Origin: Bolinopsis microptera
Lineage: Eukaryota > Ctenophora > Tentaculata > Lobata > Bolinopsidae
Assembly (NCBI RefSeq): GCF_026151205.1
Contig: NC_087084.1
Location: 2,236,743-2,300,742 of the forward strand
DNA length: 64,000 nucleotides
Reading direction: 5' to 3'
Part shown: piece by piece, positions 26,301 to 46,197 of the stretch
Numbering within the stretch: position 1 is the first letter of the stretch
Layout: the number at the start of each line of letters is the position of its first letter
The notes under the pieces: generated by a model
What the model was told of the DNA's origin: nothing
The model's database searches: none
The model's input: only the letters and a program-made list of their open reading frames with translations
Program-made: the position numbers and the translations under genes

Positions 26301-28910
26301 TCACAACAAACAGGTTATTAATCATGAGTCCAGTAAACGCTGTGTGCTTGTCTACACCGTGTCTGCCGTTCATGTCTGAAAACGCCGTCGGCTGAGAAGA
26401 AAATAGAAATAGTAAAGTTTTGCTGGTCGACGCTGATCACCCTGTCATTACGCCATATTTTTATTCGGTTTATCATTATGACAGCCTGAGATCCTTATAA
26501 GGTAAGTAAAATTAAGCTCATTCTTTAATCAATGAGTTAATTGTTGAATAATTAGGTAATTAGGTGAATCAAGGGCTATTATTCGGGATAAGATGAACAT
26601 TAAATTAAATTTAGATTAAATACCATGACTGCAGCGCCGCCGTAGTAACTGCTGTAGACCAACATTACAGCCACCGCGTTTATGAATATGTTTCTGGTCC
26701 GTATTCTGTTGTTCTTGGCTAGCATGTCCTGGCTTTCCTGTAAAAATCACTTTATCAAATAAGGAGCTGGAAATTAAAAACTGAATTGATATAATGGCAA
26801 CGTGGAATGGGTGATTTATATTTTAACCTTATATTACTTCACCATCACTCTACAACCACAGTCCATTATTTCATTATGAACCTACGATCTGACGATCACT
26901 GCATCACTTATTCGCGTGCTCTATAATACACTAACAGTATAAATTAATTATATATAACTGGCTACAATCAGACGAATACAGTTTTTAGATGTTAATGGGG
27001 ACGTGATCAGTGATGAAATTGAAAAAGCAAAATTAATTTTTTGCTATTCTTACAAACACAACTAACTAACCATGAGTCTAGTTTCTTGTCCAATATGTTC
27101 AGCAATTAACCAAGTCAAATTTAACAGAAAATGAGAAAGAAAAATTAGTGAGGGCAGATGAAGATGTTTTACTAATACTATTAAAACAATCATAAAACAT
27201 GAGCATTATTCGGTCATATCGTCTATCACGGTTCGACGGTTATCAACTTGTCCGTGGTTTTCTGGTGCGGGGTTCGATGTTTCACAGTATGTCAGTGGCG
27301 TAACGTTACCTGGGAAAAAGCGTCCCCATAGTGGCCCCCCCCCCACCGAAAAAGCGCCTCCCCCCCCCCCTGTTGGCCCCCCTAAGATGTCGCCCTCCTA
27401 GCAGCGCGGGGTCAGCGGGGCCCTTCGTTACGCCACTGCCGTATGTGCCATACAAACAAATAATGCCCAAAGCTAAAAAAGGAACGAAAGTTGAAGTTAT
27501 ACTTATAAATGCAGTGGGTTATCTAACGGTATTATCTGTCGCTGGAGTTATTTACTAATTATATCGTTACAAACTCTCACAGCTAACAATTTTGATGGTT
27601 CTGGCTTTGGCAGGTCTGTTGATCCAAAATTAAGGACAAAAGGGAGAGGGAGGCAAAAGACCTGATTATAAATTAAGAGGCTTGCATATAATGAACATAT
27701 TGACATGGGTGCATAGTTTAATCATTATCATGGATAATTTGGTGAGAGAAAATATAGCAGCATACCGTTGCTCTGATCCCTCCTTTTTCTTCCATGATTA
27801 TTAAAAATATGAAGAATAAATAAGTAAAGAAAGAATTGGCTATATTAGAAAACAAGCATTAATCGAAAGAGGAAATAAGGTAACGATTATATCATTAAAC
27901 GCAAACTCTGCCTATTAGCTAAGAATCATACTCATATCAATCATCGTAAATCAAACGGCTGTAGGACTATTGAGCGGAGGACTGTTGAGCCTAGGACTGT
28001 AGGTCGGTGAAGGTCGGAAGTAGGACTGTAGAGCGGTGTCAAATCGCCAGGGTAGGACTCTAGAGCGGCCGCCCACAACATGAGGACTTTAGAGCGGTAC
28101 GATCCTCGAATGAGGACTGTAGAGCGGTGGACTGTTGAGCGGTGGACTGTAGGCCGGTGAAGGTCGGAAGTAGGACTGTAGAGCGGCCCTCCCTTATAGA
28201 TCCCATAACATGATGACTCTAGAGCGGTACCCTCCTATAACATGAGGACTCTAGAGCGGTACCCTCCTATAACATGAGGACTCTATAGCGGTTGAAATTT
28301 GAAGGTTGAACACTCAACGAAGCTAAGTTATACATTGTAACTCGTGAATGATTATTGTCAACTTTTACTTTATTAAAGAGTCATGGAGTTAATGAACATT
28401 TTCATTTACTTATTTTAAATATTTCATTACTAGTGTAACTTAATTTAGGATTATTGGTCTGTCTACAGTCCTACTTCCGACCTTCACCGGCCTACAGTCC
28501 ACCGCTCAACAGTCCACCGCTCTACAGTCCTCATTCGAGGATCGTACCGCTCTAAAGTCCTCATGTTGTGGGCGGCCGCTCTAGAGTCCTACCCTGGCGA
28601 TTTGACACCGCTCTACAGTCCTACTTCCGACCTTCACCGACCTACAGTCCTACGCTCAACAGTCCTCCGCTCAATAGTCCTGCTCCCAATCAAACTTTTT
28701 CGTAAAAACTATAAAATGTATATCAATATGAAAGTATATAATCTCATAATTATATCGGTTTATGAACGATTGATTGTTTACATTCCCATTTAAACTTGCC
28801 TTATCTACGTCCATCATATTAAGTTTCAAGTTGTACGCATCTGTTGTGGAAATGGATTTGGAGAGTCTTTTCTTTAAATTGGAGTCGGAGCTGGGACTAG
28901 CGGCACTCAT
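23353..28910 (-). CDS. UNC-93-like major facilitator superfamily protein, left copy
   Basis: Polytopic membrane protein of the UNC-93 branch of the MFS. Relatives include nematode UNC-93, a potassium-channel regulatory subunit, and vertebrate UNC93A/UNC93B1; the actual substrate or partner is unknown. Coding segments, from the start: 28910-28800, 26737-26624, 26391-26269, 26039-25922, 25740-25562, 25258-25139, 24980-24905, 24338-24225, 24046-23864, 23588-23353. Hydrophobic segments follow a cytosolic, Ser-rich N terminus of about 37 residues. A Ser-rich central loop (SSAGTSSRSDSES) separates the halves. GGRPAGKIVARLGFKRT lies in the MFS loop position. The start ATG is preceded by an out-of-frame ATG two codons upstream (ATGAAATGAGTG). 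Two introns use GC donors. Frame and splice sites are intact throughout. Confidence 0.88.
26419..26505. mobile_element. Short dispersed fold-back repeat in a UNC-93-like intron, left copy
   Basis: Runs from about GCTGGTCGACGCTGATCACC to GATCCTTATAAGGTAAG. The two ends pair through CTGATCAxCCTGTCATTACG and GATCTCAGGCTGTCATAATG-like arms, leaving a loop around AAACCGAATAAAAATATGG. Counterpart in the right arm at 57195-57287. Confidence 0.45.
27293..27438. mobile_element. hAT-type miniature element (family B), left arm
   Basis: 146 bp with terminal inverted repeats CAGTGGCGTAACG and CGTTACGCCACTG. An 8-bp target duplication flanks it with one mismatch: CAGTATGT at 27285-27292 and CCGTATGT at 27439-27446. 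CAGTG-type ends plus 8-bp duplications are typical of hAT elements. The interior is C-rich with homopolymer runs and no ORF. The same insertion is in the right arm at 56285-56430, so it predates the split of the arms. Confidence 0.8.
27766..27795 (-). other. Possible alternative first coding exon of the UNC-93-like gene, left copy
   Basis: ATG followed by nine codons (MEEKGGIRAT) and a GTATGC donor in phase 0, which would splice correctly to the exon at 26737-26624. No AG directly precedes it, so it would be an alternative first exon. The same 30 bp and donor are kept in the right arm at 55928-55957. No transcript evidence is available. Confidence 0.4.
27957..28687. mobile_element. Fold-back DNA transposon with repeat-built inverted termini
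   Basis: 731 bp flanked by an exact 8-bp duplication, AATCAAAC (27949-27956 and 28688-28695). Both ends, of about 225 bp, are near-perfect reverse complements, each a string of variants of GGACTGTAGAGCGGT. The middle (about 28290-28460) is ordinary AT-rich sequence without an ORF. The matching right-arm site (55770-55777) has a single GTTTGATT and no element, a clean empty site. Structure and target duplication fit a non-autonomous fold-back element. It lies in intron 1 of the UNC-93-like gene. Confidence 0.88.
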
Positions 28911-30250
28911 TTCATGGTGTTCATGCTTTAGCGTACGCTACAATGCTAAAATAATGACTGCTTTCAACAATACTAAAACAAATGTTGAACTTGAAATGCA
29001 AATGTTGTTAAATTTTAGCTTCACAATGTGATAACAAATATATATTTCGGTATATGGATACCGAAACATTATTTTTGTATCATATTGTGAGTACCTAAAA
29101 TTGAACACAACTGGTTTTAACGTATTGCAGTTCTGGGTTATCGGGTTGATTTTTAAGACACTGATAAGCTAAAACCGTTGGCAAATGCCCCCCGTCGGGC
29201 AAATCACGTTACAAATTTGCTCAGCAATTTCAAAATAAAGGTATTTTCTAAACTTATTTATTAGTAAATTTAAGAAACGGTTATCAAAAACCAAACAAAA
29301 GACAGGTAAAATGAACCCTACAATTATTGAACCCGTTTCTAACGGAACCAGTATTTAGTTGGTTAATCATAAGTATAAAGGTACGTTAAAATACGGAATG
29401 TGCCCATGACTTACTGTTGCTCTGTTGCATGTTCGTGCTCAGCTCATTTCATAGATAAGACATTAGACACAGTGAGATAAAGTGGACTTCTAATTAATCT
29501 TTACATATAACATTGAAAAACGCCGTGGGTTTGAAACTAAAAGATCAGGTTTCCATATGATGATAAGACAAATCATGTTCATTGGCAGTTTCAATCGAAT
29601 TTGGCTTCAGATGATTACAATAATTGGAGCATGCACGTAATCGATTGTCGTGTAATTTCATGACTCTTAATTCAATCTCGTATCATGGTTTAGGAGTTTA
29701 CGACATGAGGTAGGTAAGATTCACTGAAAGATAAAATCTGAAGCTGGAAAAGTGCCAAAAATGTTTCAAAATTCTGCCAAATTTTATCAAATTTATGCCA
29801 AGCAAAACAATAAAAATGAAGATTATTTCTTCGCAATGTCTAGTAGTTTTCTTAGAATTTCTTTCTATTCTTTTAATCTAATCGTCTTTTTATCTGCTGT
29901 CGCAATTGTTCATGAGTACATATAAAACTAGACAGATAAAAGTACGATAATGTATTTATGTACTGCACACGTACTGCTACAGAATTGATAAGAATAATAA
30001 GGCTCACGATAATTTTAGAATTTTGTCATGTAATAAACTTTTGTACGCACACATTTTGCATAAGTTTAGTTATTTAACTGAAAGATATTGAAAATGTTTG
30101 AAATTGAAATTTTTAAATGGCCAATCTTACAAAAAGGAACATATAAAAGTACAAATACATAAAATACAAACATTTTTCATTACCAACCGAACAAGATAGA
30201 AATGTTTAGCGCTTGCGTGTCACTTTGAGAGTGCGACTTTAATTAGCATA

Positions 30251-31240
30251 CAAATTTTCCAATTATTTCCAACCCAACTTTAATTGGACATACCGTTACC
30301 GACAGCACATCAGTTACTATTATTCCCAAAATTACTTGTTTACTTATTTTTCTTTCTCATCATCGGACAAGAAAATAAGAAAAACATGGTTGTACGGCTA
30401 AAAATGAACATTAAGCACCAACCAAGTACAGTACAGCAATTCTGTTTGGATTAATTTTAGTTTTTAATTATTATGTCAATTGTGTCGTTATATTAGGATT
30501 TTAAACGTTATAGTTTATTCCAACTTCGTCATAATTTAAAAAATGATAAATTTAAACAATATACACATAATATAGCAATGACCCTATATAAAAAATTTTT
30601 AAAAATGGTACAATTTTTAAAAACTGAGGTAAAAATAAAACCCTTTGAAATAATATATAACAAATTCACATCACAACAAAAAGTAGTTTAGGCCCCCATC
30701 CAACAAGCACTCCATGACCTTTTAGGGTTTAGGAGTGTTGATCAGGTTAAGGTCCAAATCACTTATTGCCGTGGGTGGAAGAGTTCTGGTACCTCTGACC
30801 TCTGTACCCCTTACTGGGCGGCGCTCAGCCTGTCATTTCGCCGAATCTTTATGTTTATGAACATATAATAATAGCCTGGGGTCCCCTGCAGGTAACTGTA
30901 CCCCCTGATAGAGATTATACAGGTTCTGGTTTAATTGGCAAATTTTCCAATTATTTCCAACCCAACTTTAATTGGACATACCGTTACCGACAGCACATCA
31001 GTTACTATTATTCCCAAAATTACATGTTTACTTATTTTTTTCACAGCTTTCTCACCATCGGACAAGAAAAGAAAAAAGACATGGTTGTACGGCTAAAAAT
31101 GAACATTAAGCACCAACCAAGTGCAGTACTGAGTACAGCAATTCTGTTTGGATTAATTTTAGTTTTTAATTATTATGTCAATTGTGTCGTTATAATAGGA
31201 TTTTAAACGTTATAGTTTATTCCAAGTTCGTCATAAATCT
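30251..31240. repeat. Direct duplication (~690-bp offset) specific to the left arm
   Basis: The block from CAAATTTTCCAATTATTTCC through TTTTAAACGTTATAGTTTATTCCAA occurs at about 30251-30535 and again at about 30940-31240, with small differences. Between the copies lie AT-rich sequence and a short fold-back element (30811-30895). The right arm has the block only once (about 54040-54230), so this is a left-arm gain or a right-arm loss. Confidence 0.75.
30811..30895. mobile_element. Short dispersed fold-back repeat, copy in left intergenic region
   Basis: 85 bp from TTACTGGGCGGCGCTCAGCC to CCTGCAGGTAA. Ends are inverted (TTACTGGG against the complement TTACCTG). The inner part carries a second inverted pair around CAGCCTGTCATT and AGCCTGGGG. 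Similar copies occur at 26419-26505, 44937-45043 and 57195-57287, and once in each 4.2-kb unit. Likely a miniature inverted-repeat element; no target duplication is clear. Confidence 0.5.
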
Positions 31241-31505
31241 AAATTTCAATCAATGGGATCAAATGAGGTGGAGTAAAATTAGCACCAAAACTTGGAAATT
31301 CAAATAAATTTTACATAAATATAATTGTAATATAACATTGATGTAAAATTTATTCGAATTTCGAAATAATATGACAATGTTTTAGCATAATTAATTGTCC
31401 AAGTTTTAGTGATAATTTTATTCCATCTCATTAGATCCCGTAGTCCCGTTGATTTAAATTTAGCATTATGACGAAGTTGGAATAAACTAACGTTTAAACC
31501 CCTAA
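31200..31505. mobile_element. Palindromic miniature inverted-repeat element, ~300 bp
   Basis: The two halves are reverse complements over almost the whole length. AAACGTTATAGTTTATTCCA at the left pairs with TGGAATAAACTAACGTTT at the right. Further in, GGAGTAAAATTAGCACCAAA pairs with a TTTAGTGATAATTTTATTCC-like block. No ORF. The right arm keeps only one end (about 53955-54030). A single left end also lies at about 30500, as part of the direct duplication. Confidence 0.7.
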
Positions 31506-32420
31506 CGTCACACCTTTTCTTGAATTTATAACGTCACACATTTCTTATTGTTTTCTGTCGACCCTGCCTATCAATGGTTACATCACTCATACATAATTCC
31601 TTTAACATTTCCTTAAAGTTCATTGTCCAATTATTTCTGTGAACTTTATCTAACCACTCCGTCTAAGAGAGACGTTAGAAATAGACGTGACCTGAAAAAC
31701 ATACCCAATAATCACACGTAATATTTTGATAGCAGCCGTACCAATTTCTACACGTTTCCAGAATCGTCCCCCAAATAAGGTCACATCAATTCTGTCATAT
31801 CACAGGTAACGTGTAATATCACAACAAATCTTGTTTCCCCTGCAGTATCTGGTTCAGGGGACAGTGCCAGGGTGCAGCCCTTCTTGTAAGCAGATCATTT
31901 CCCTCTTGTAGTGTTTTAACTGGAGCTCAGGATCGCAATTGTAAGCTGGACCCATTTATCATCAATAGACTCTTTGTCTAGGTCTCACTATACATTGCAA
32001 CTCATGGTTTTTGCCACGGCAACACTAGTCATCAATAAGAATATACGAGAATTATAAAATATTTATTGTAATACAATTTAACCGGGGAGCTCATACAGGA
32101 AACTATAATCTAATAGGTATGTTGCCAGGGGAAACGTCTCCCACCATCCGACATAACAGAGTGGTATCACGAGGTCTAAACCTAGCACCTGTTGAAATAA
32201 TGAGATGTGCAACATACCTGAAGTGATGGTGACAAATTACCAGGGATTTGATTTGTGAAAGTGGAGAGGTGCAGGTGCCAGTTCGTGTATATATGTGGGG
32301 AGGCAACTAGGGAGCATACCCAATTGAACAATTTTAATCGGTATTTGTGGTATTTTATGATTGCGATTGCCAGGTTGTAGTCGCATTTTTTCGTTCGGGC
32401 AGTATTGTTTTGTCATCGTT

Positions 32421-41724
<9,304 letters not shown>

Positions 41725-41969
41725 TCGTGATAATTGATTTATTTGGACTTGTTTGATATAAATAAAAAATAATTTGATTGGCCTGCTATAGTTGTTAAAT
41801 TTTAGTTTTAGAAAGAAAGTTGTACAAATGTTTCTGTAAAAACAATCGCTCCCAAAGGGACATGTTTGTTTATGAAGGAGTACTGAGCGTCGAATTATGA
41901 TGGATATGATATTTGATGATATCTTAGACGATTGATTGTAATTTCTTGTCTTTTTCGTATTTGATAAAA
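41725..41969. other. Receptor 3' end and short spacer
   Basis: After the TGA the sequence turns AT-rich; ATAAATAAAAAAT near 41758 contains an AATAAA polyadenylation signal. The spacer to the next ORF is under 250 bp. Confidence 0.5.
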
Positions 41970-42548
41970 ATGGACAACTATGTTTCAAGAAAGATTAAAA
42001 AGAAGCTCAAGAACTTAAAAACTAACAAAAATAGTTCTGATGACCGAGTATACAGATTTGACGAATCACCGCTCCAAGTCGAACAATCCCCGTCCTTGAT
42101 ACAAATGTTATGGAAGAAAAAAAAGAAACCAAAATATCATAAGCCCAAGGCTGATGCCGATGGTGTAACCATGATAGTTCATCAAGCCAGCAATGCTTTA
42201 TCTTCAACATCGACATCATACCAATTCTCAGATGAAATTAAAACCCAGGATGAAACTGTCGAAAAGGTGAACAGGAACTCATTCTTTAGAAATGGTTGGG
42301 TTACTAACTTAGAAGAAAATAAACGGTTGGTAACAGAAGGGACCATAACGACTGTATACGGATCAACTCAACGCGAGCCCAAAATATTAAAAAACATAAT
42401 ATTAAACGAACACGCCGTCAGCGAGAACTCTAAAAAATCGGATATGAAATCTCTTATCAGAGATTACCCTACGAGTCGATCGAGAAAATATCCGATGAAT
42501 GATGTCCCCTTTGACGATGTCATGAAGATTGGATACATATCCCAATGA
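41970..42548 (+). CDS. Unidentified basic protein, single exon, 192 codons
   Basis: Open frame from ATGGACAACTAT to TGA. Another in-frame ATG lies 24 bases upstream, but the one at 41970 sits in the better context (AAAAATGG) and starts the charged part. The N terminus is very Lys-rich (KIKKKLKNLK; KKKKKPKYHK at about residues 44-60), then Ser/Thr/Glu-rich, with Arg/Lys/Ser patches near the C terminus. No membrane segment or signal peptide. It lies just downstream of the receptor on the same strand and resembles that receptor's tail in composition, but no splice link is visible. An AATAAA lies near 42963. I do not recognise it; it could be a lineage-specific nuclear or cytoskeletal protein, or a chance ORF. 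Confidence 0.5.
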   Translation: MDNYVSRKIKKKLKNLKTNKNSSDDRVYRFDESPLQVEQSPSLIQMLWKKKKKPKYHKPKADADGVTMIVHQASNALSSTSTSYQFSDEIKTQDETVEKVNRNSFFRNGWVTNLEENKRLVTEGTITTVYGSTQREPKILKNIILNEHAVSENSKKSDMKSLIRDYPTSRSRKYPMNDVPFDDVMKIGYISQ

Positions 42549-44683
42549 TGCATGATGCAGATGTGTTAAATTAATCATACATCCGGATCCCGATGGCACT
42601 GTCGCGGCATGTGGGTATCCGGATGTGTGACCAAATTGGTCATAAATTATATGACATTTTCTTTCATGACTGATATTGATAACTCTGGACGTCGCTTAAG
42701 TCTGGTAATTCGAATTCTTATAACTAGACTTTATAAGGAATTTTGGTGCGTATTGTTTTTCCTTGGGTAATAACATTATATGTTTCTTCATCTATTGTGC
42801 TGATTTTTTCCATATGATGTTGTTTGTAATTGTATTGATTATAATTTTCATTCATATACTTCTATAATTTTTTATCAAACTACAGGCCAGGAGGTATCAT
42901 AAAAATTACTGATGTAACGAGCTCATTGCACAGTTGGACTCCGACTCGTGTAAATTGTAATCAATAAATTGATGTCTAACTCAAGCTGGGTCATCTGGTC
43001 ATTATTTCACCTTGTATTGATGAACAAGTCAGAGTTCAGACATATTAAAACACTCAGTTCCGGAAAATAGATTGATATCCGGCCGTTTCCAATCGGGCAG
43101 CCAAAACCTCAGACCGGTCTGTTCGCGGTTCCTATATCTAATTAATCAGTTTTTAGTGTTATTTTTCGTCATTTTCCCATGAAAGCTTGATCTAGATTGG
43201 GTGAAAAAAGGCGCAACTATCTGGCAGCGGGCAGCCACTGACCGGCTAACCCCATTTTCAAGCCACTTAGATCATCAACAAATTCCCTCACTATTTGGGG
43301 GCTCGAAATATTCTTTTTCCGATGTACAATTTCCTCGTAGCATTTGTCTATTTATTCTTTGAACTCCGTGCATTTGCAGTCACTATATCACCTCTAATTG
43401 GTTATCACGTCCGAGTAAAAACAGAACTATCCTACGGCTACAGCTAAAAGGTTATGCTGTGGAGACAACCTTTTAGCGCCTGTTCTTTGGGTACTACTAT
43501 AATACTACTACTAGTCATGCGCATGCTCTAGTGGCAAGGAGAACTAGTAGTTCAACTAATGCCCTAGATAAATAAATCCAACATTTCGCCTGGTAAAATA
43601 ATCGGATTGAGCTCGCAGTTATTTTTACATATTTAACATATTTTTGTAGGTTTAAGTTTAACTTTATAAATATAACCTACTAGGACGCGCGTCGAGTTGG
43701 AATCGTCGACGGTCCTAATATTCGAAACAAATATTTTACGAGTATCACCCGTTAAACATATTTAACATATTTGATACAAAGAAAACTCCATTTATAAAGG
43801 ACGTGGGGAGAGTTAGGACTCCTCCAACTACATTAAATCAATTCCTTCTGTAACGTCCTCAATAAATGTAATATGTTTGTAGTGTTGTAATTAGTTTAAA
43901 ACTGAATATTTAACATATTTATTATATACTTATACCATTGTAGATGGTAGAGGGAGCAATATTAAATATGTATCTTAAATTGAGCTCATGGGTTCAGTTA
44001 ATACATATGTTTTTAACATATTCCATGAATATTAATAATAGAGTATATAGAGAGCAATGCCAATATTCAATAAGCCGTCACGGCTAGAGCGATTATACGT
44101 GTGACCGTATGGTTTGCTATCGTCCAGCGACCTTCAGACAAACCTGACAGAATCTTATTTTTCTCAAACATTTGGAACGGAGCTATCGTACTGAACAGTT
44201 TCACTTTCAGATCCTTTTTATTAAGGGAGTCCGCAATTTTGATTTATCCAGAATTAAAAGAAAATTATTATTTTCACTTTATACAATTACATGTAGAATG
44301 TAGATGCTAATTCTTTTTCTGATCGTGTCATTTAATTCAATCAACACTAATTTCATTATGACGTGATAATTCCAGTTTATCTATTTCCACAAGCAGTAAA
44401 GAACAATAAATCAATAACGTTTTGTTGTGCTGCTAGTGCTATGTCTATTCTCTATGCCATTACCATATTAACCAATGTTAATTAGTCATAGTGAATTGAA
44501 CTTCCTTGTCAAAATAGCACTCCTCCAATTGGGATTTAAGGGCCAGATCACAGATAATATTAATACCGACTTTTGTTTTTTGGTCTGATTAAGTCATAAA
44601 TCCAGGGATAAACGCCATGTCAGCCGGTTGATATGATTTAGTTTTACTTGAGTTCATTAAATTACAATTACATTTTGAATCAA

Positions 44684-44740
44684 AATACTAATAAACTCAA
44701 GTTAATCAACATTTTTGATTAACTTGAGTTTATTAGTATT
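44684..44740. repeat. Perfect 24-bp hairpin with a 9-base loop
   Basis: AATACTAATAAACTCAAGTTAATC is followed by nine bases and then its exact reverse complement. A degenerate third copy of the arm (TTACTTGAGTTCATTAA) lies just upstream at about 44644. It could be the remnant of a very short inverted-repeat element or a transcript hairpin; there is no gene within 1 kb. Confidence 0.85.
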
Positions 44741-44936
44741 GCATCAATGGGAAAAGCTTGCATTTCATTCTCGGTGTCGTTTGAGAACGGTAATTTCTAC
44801 CCTGCAATTCTAAAACCTTTCCGTATTTCCCTTTCCAGTCTTTAAGTCTTTAAATATGATTAAAAGTTAGTTGTTTAATTGGTATCAAACATTAACATGT
44901 TGAAATATAATGCCGCCGCGCCGAACAACGCTTACA

Positions 44937-45043
44937 TTACTGGGCAGTGGGCGGTGGTCAGCCTGGCATTACGTCGCATCTCCAACCATTACCAATTGTG
45001 TTTATAATGTAAATGAGCATTATTATTTATTGGCCTGGGGTAA
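44937..45043. mobile_element. Short dispersed fold-back repeat, intergenic copy
   Basis: Begins TTACTGGGCAGTGGGCGGTG, continues GTCAGCCTGGCATTACG and ends GGCCTGGGGTAA. It is the same family as 30811-30895, slightly longer in the middle and more diverged. Confidence 0.45.
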
Positions 45044-46197
45044 CGCGTGCAACCTCCCATTAGGTTGAATCCATTCGTGAGTCGCGTGACATAATGAAAT
45101 CAATATTATACTGAACTTTGAGAATTTGCATTGACTTCAATATTCTGTTCGGAGAAATATTCTGTTCTGAGAAATCTGTTGCAGAATTCTTTATCAGAAA
45201 CGTATAATGTTTGAAAACAAATACCCATTTTGCTGATCTATCGACATGGCTCCCTCACGGGAAACAAAGGAATGCATGCGGAGGGAAGGGCGTCTGTATA
45301 AGGTCACTGGTCAGCCGAAAGGTTCATTGTAACACTATAACATTAAAGTATGATATCGTGTCCAATACGATCAGTCCGGGTACAATTGATTGCCTTGACG
45401 TAATTCAAATTGTCATGATCCATCACCCAGTACGCTCTAACGTTCCACGTCTATAAATTCTATTTTCTCCCTACATGTGATACCGTCACGTGTGTGTTCC
45501 TAGCATGTGTGTTACTGGCACTCCTGTTTCACTACTATAATATATACCTCGAACGTACAAGTAGAATATATATACTGCTTGACCATGACTGGTGAGGCAC
45601 CTGCGTCCTGCATGATGGCTTTATCCTTGTCCTTTTAGTGGCGTACAGTTTTGTGGGGGTTGAAGACAAGACTAAAATATTTCTTGAAATATAGCCTCGT
45701 TGAGTTTGAATTTGATACAACAACTATCAAAATTATATAAATAATAACATGACAGTTGGTGTCATAATCGCTAGTTAGCGCTAGCTATAATAGACAAAGT
45801 GATAAAAGGATGATTAATATACTGATAACGCTCTTCATTCAGCGATAGTTAGCGCTTAGTGCATACCATCGCGTTTAGACTATCGAAAAAAACAACCATA
45901 ATGTGTCCCTCGTGCATTGATGTCTCGCTCGATACATTTTGTGATTTTGTGCCCCTCGATAAATTTCAGTATTTGAAATGACTTCAATACCCAATCTCAT
46001 GGTTTGATTAATTTCTTCGCTTGATTTGATTGATTTTATCATTTATATTTTATTACTTAGTATCGTCGTCTCTCGTAAAATCTTGATCGAATGAGGGGCC
46101 GGCACTTTGCATTAGCTTGTTGATAATAATATCTTTTTAAAAGAAGTTTATCTTTATTCATTATATATCTAACAATAATATCCCCATATAAGGAAAT

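Larger units (their letters stand above)
28911..32420. other. Divergent intergenic region between the UNC-93-like and receptor genes
   Basis: About 3.5 kb separating two start codons that point away from each other, so it should hold both promoters. Most of it is AT-rich and matches 52465-55560 inverted. It includes a left-arm-specific direct duplication and two inverted-repeat elements, listed separately. I see no convincing ORF and no clear core promoter motif. Confidence 0.6.
42549..46197. other. Intergenic stretch, no gene recognised
   Basis: About 3.6 kb. Between 43600 and 44040 the string ATTTAACATATTT or close variants recurs about five times without regular spacing. A perfect 24-bp hairpin is at 44684-44740 and a short fold-back repeat at 44937-45043. 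Open frames at 44101-44310 and 45211-45456 are short, have no domain or splice context, and look like chance. No tRNA or other RNA gene recognised. Confidence 0.55.

Noticed and set aside
27331..27558. Pro-rich ORF
   Set aside because: Created by C homopolymers inside the hAT-type miniature element and antisense to the UNC-93-like intron.
28039..28075. Cloning-vector polylinker (TCTAGAGCGGCCGCC resembles an XbaI-NotI linker)
   Set aside because: The string is one variant of the GGACTGTAGAGCGGT motif repeated throughout a transposon with target duplication and an empty site, and no further vector sequence follows.
30811..30905. U1 snRNA-like start (TTACCTGCAGGGG)
   Set aside because: Similarity ends after about a dozen bases, the other copies lack it, and no Sm site or U1 stem-loops follow.
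44101..44310. Short ORF in the intergenic region
   Set aside because: Length expected by chance, and no domain, signal or splice context.
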